From Nocardia aobensis NBRC 100429 (lineage in GTDB: Bacteria > Actinomycetota > Actinomycetes > Mycobacteriales > Mycobacteriaceae), in contig NZ_BAFQ01000292.1 of NCBI RefSeq assembly GCF_000308375.1, positions 1-62,108 on the forward strand: 62,108 bases of DNA, read 5' to 3'. This document shows, one piece after another, positions 60,517 through 62,108 of this stretch (positions within the stretch are counted from its first letter, which is position 1; the number at the start of each line of letters is the position of its first letter). A program made the translations under genes and the position numbers. Under the pieces are notes generated by a model. The model had not been told where the DNA came from and ran no database searches. It saw only the letters and a program-made list of their open reading frames with translations.

Positions 60517-60884
60517 TGGAGCTGCCGGGAATTGAACCCGGGTCCTCCGCCGCTTCTTCAGGGCTTCTCCGTGTGCAGTTCGCTAGGCCTCTACTCGGAT
60601 CTCTCGGTCACGCGAACAAGCCGAGATGACGATCCCAGTCGCTGTTTGCTGTCCCGTACGACTCCGCGACCGAGCCGGACGGTGAAGCTCTCTAGCTGAT
60701 GCCAGTACCCGGGCCGAGAGCAAACCCGGACTGACAGACACGCTCTACTGCTTAGGCAGCGAGAGCGTAGTCGCGCTGATGAGAATCGGCGCTTATTGGG
60801 TTACAGCGACGCTTACGGTGGTCTCCTGCCTGCACCGACACGCTTCCCCTGAATCGACGTACGCAGTCGAAACCGATCAGCCCC
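60517..60884 (-). ncRNA. ssrA: tmRNA (transfer-messenger RNA)
   Basis: A 368-base RNA that frees stalled ribosomes and tags their products. The tRNA-like ends pair as GGGGCTG (5') with CAGCTCC plus A (3'), and the T arm GGTTCAATTCC is present; CCA is not encoded. The tag reading frame at 60790-60752 is GCC GAT TCT CAT CAG CGC, then GAC TAC GCT CTC GCT GCC TAA, giving ADSHQRDYALAA, the actinobacterial type. Its partner smpB lies just upstream on the same strand. Confidence 0.97.
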
Positions 60885-60965
60885 GTAGTCAACTCAGTTG
60901 AACACCCGGCTGGTGGGCCGGGCTGTTCATACTAACATCACTTCGCCTTCATCCATTCCCGCCGG

Positions 60966-61439
60966 TCAGCGCATGCCTTTCACGCGCCGGCCGAGTTCGC
61001 GCGTCACCTCACGCTCCGCGGTGCGGCGGGCCAGATCGTGGCGCTTGTCGTAGTCCTGCTTACCCTTGGCCAGCGCCAGTTCGACCTTCACCTTGCCGTC
61101 GGTGAAGTACATCGACAGCGGGACGAGGGTCTGCGAGCTCTCCTTGGTCTTACCGGTGAGCTTGTCGATCTCGCGACGGTGCAGCAGCAGTTTGCGGGTG
61201 CGGCGCGGGGCGTGGTTGGTCCAGGTGCCGTGCCCGTATTCGGGAATGTGCAGGCCACGCAGCCACACCTCACCGTCGTCGATGGTGGCGTAGGCGTCCA
61301 CCAGCGACGCCTTACCCTCCCGCAGGCTCTTCACCTCGGTACCGACCAGCGCGATCCCCGCCTCGAAGATGTCGAGGATCGTGTAGTTGTGCCGCGCCTT
61401 GCGGTTGGTGGCGATGACCTTGCGCCCCTTCTCCTTCAT
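60966..61439 (-). CDS. smpB: SsrA-binding protein SmpB
   Basis: A 157-residue OB-fold protein that delivers tmRNA to stalled ribosomes. KVIATNRKARHNYTILDIFE, GIALVGTEVKSLREGKASLV, GLHIPEYGHGTWTNHAPRRT and the basic C-terminal tail GKQDYDKRHDLARRTAERE are all canonical. ATG 61439 with AAAGG five bases away. Encoded directly before ssrA, the usual actinobacterial order. Confidence 0.98.
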   Translation of the reverse strand: MKEKGRKVIATNRKARHNYTILDIFEAGIALVGTEVKSLREGKASLVDAYATIDDGEVWLRGLHIPEYGHGTWTNHAPRRTRKLLLHRREIDKLTGKTKESSQTLVPLSMYFTDGKVKVELALAKGKQDYDKRHDLARRTAEREVTRELGRRVKGMR

Positions 61440-61754
61440 GAACACCTTTCCCTCGACTCCGCGCAGCTCGGCGGCGCTCCACGCTGTCATTGTGCCTCGA
61501 TGCCCGCTGAGCGTACGGACCTGTCCGGTTTACACGGCCGCCGAACAGAAGGAAAACGAAATTCCGGCCCGGAACATGCCGTGATCCGGCTCACGGTCGG
61601 CTGACATCCGGCAACCGGCCCCGGCCGCCCGGAGGCCGGCGCCGCGGGGACGAACCACCGCACCGGAGGGCGTCGGCTGCGGACGAATGCGGACATCCCC
61701 ACCGCCGGGAACCGATTCCGTGTGCCCTTCGCCGCGCGAGCGCGCAAAATGGTT
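61440..61754. other. Intergenic region before the last gene
   Basis: About 315 bases. Open frames on both strands are short and Arg/Pro-rich. It should hold promoters for smpB (leftward) and the rightward end gene; none is convincing by eye. Confidence 0.4.
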
Positions 61755-62108
61755 GCGTGACAACGGTACCCAGATTCAGAGTGAGCACCGCCTCGGATCG
61801 TGTACTCGACGACCCGACCGATGCGCAACTACACGACCTCCTGGCCGAGTTGGATTATCGAGAACCCCAACTCGTCGTCGAACGCCCGGGTTCGCCTGCG
61901 GCCCAACACTATCTGCGCGTCGAGATGGATCGGCGCATCGATCCCGACGACGGTCGCGGCTATATCGTCGAGTACGGCGGGGGCGGGCCGGGTATGCAGT
62001 TCCGCGCCAGCGTGCGCGACACCGCGCGCTGGGGAACTCCGCACTCCCCCGCCTTCGAACTCGTCGCAAAGACCGTGCAGGACTGGGCCTTTCAACGCTA
62101 CGGCTGGC
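61755..62108 (+). CDS. Hypothetical protein, incomplete at the right edge
   Basis: The first 118 codons of a soluble protein (DDPTDAQLHDLLAELDYREP, YLRVEMDRRIDPDDGRGYIV, VRDTARWGTPHSPAF). The pattern resembles small immunity-type or unknown Nocardia proteins, but I cannot name a family. GTG 61755 or GTG 61782 could be the start; neither has a strong ribosome-binding site. Confidence 0.5.

Noticed and set aside
1..62108. CRISPR arrays
   Set aside because: No regularly spaced direct repeats were found and no cas genes are present.

Overview
The window is high-GC actinobacterial DNA. The mce/yrbE lipid-importer genes, a tmRNA tag reading ADSHQRDYALAA, a latex-clearing-protein gene, the many TetR regulators and the GTG starts with 4-base overlaps together suggest a mycolic-acid actinomycete, most likely Nocardia or a close relative (inference; no 16S rRNA is present).

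Layout: 1-2.9 kb is the head of an mce operon (yrbE pair and first mce gene, running off the left edge), preceded by two tiny membrane-protein genes. 4.3-7.4 kb is a tightly overlapping five-gene redox operon: small anchored protein, ApbE flavin transferase, ferric-reductase-like membrane protein, NuoF-like Fe-S flavoprotein and ferredoxin. 7.5-9.6 kb holds a latex-clearing-protein gene and its divergent TetR. 9.6-13.7 kb is a probable acquired cassette (PhzF, MFS, ArsR) bordered by an IS3 transposase remnant and a second decayed stretch.

13.9-21.2 kb is the most unusual region. It holds seven paralogues of a small family of unknown function (recognised as DUF5994) in two subtypes, mixed with a stand-alone LpxL/PatA-type acyltransferase, an ECF sigma factor without an anti-sigma gene, and a TetR with its own operator and promoter. 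Four of the seven genes share the same ribosome-binding leader.

21.6-36 kb has a tRNA-Ala(GGC), a DUF222/13E12-type gene whose start codon lies inside a perfect SOS box, a DsbA-like protein, an SDR/reductase pair behind tandem operators, a secreted lipase, transporters (one frameshifted), phosphoglucomutase and a DUF190 gene. 36-41.7 kb holds an aldonolactone oxidase and a cell-envelope stress operon: an ECF sigma factor, an anti-sigma-like zinc finger fused to an Asp23 domain, more Asp23-family proteins, and AmaP/DUF6286 membrane proteins.

41.8-60 kb is mostly ordinary accessory metabolism and regulators: an MmyB-like regulator, YceI, a LuxR regulator beside two acyl-CoA ligases, AraC regulators, MscL, a broken serine-hydrolase gene, a hydroxyacyl-CoA dehydrogenase behind a KstR-like box, hydrolases, a thioesterase and DUF899. 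The window ends with ssrA (tmRNA) and its partner smpB, followed by an incomplete unknown gene. I saw no CRISPR array, rRNA or intact mobile element.
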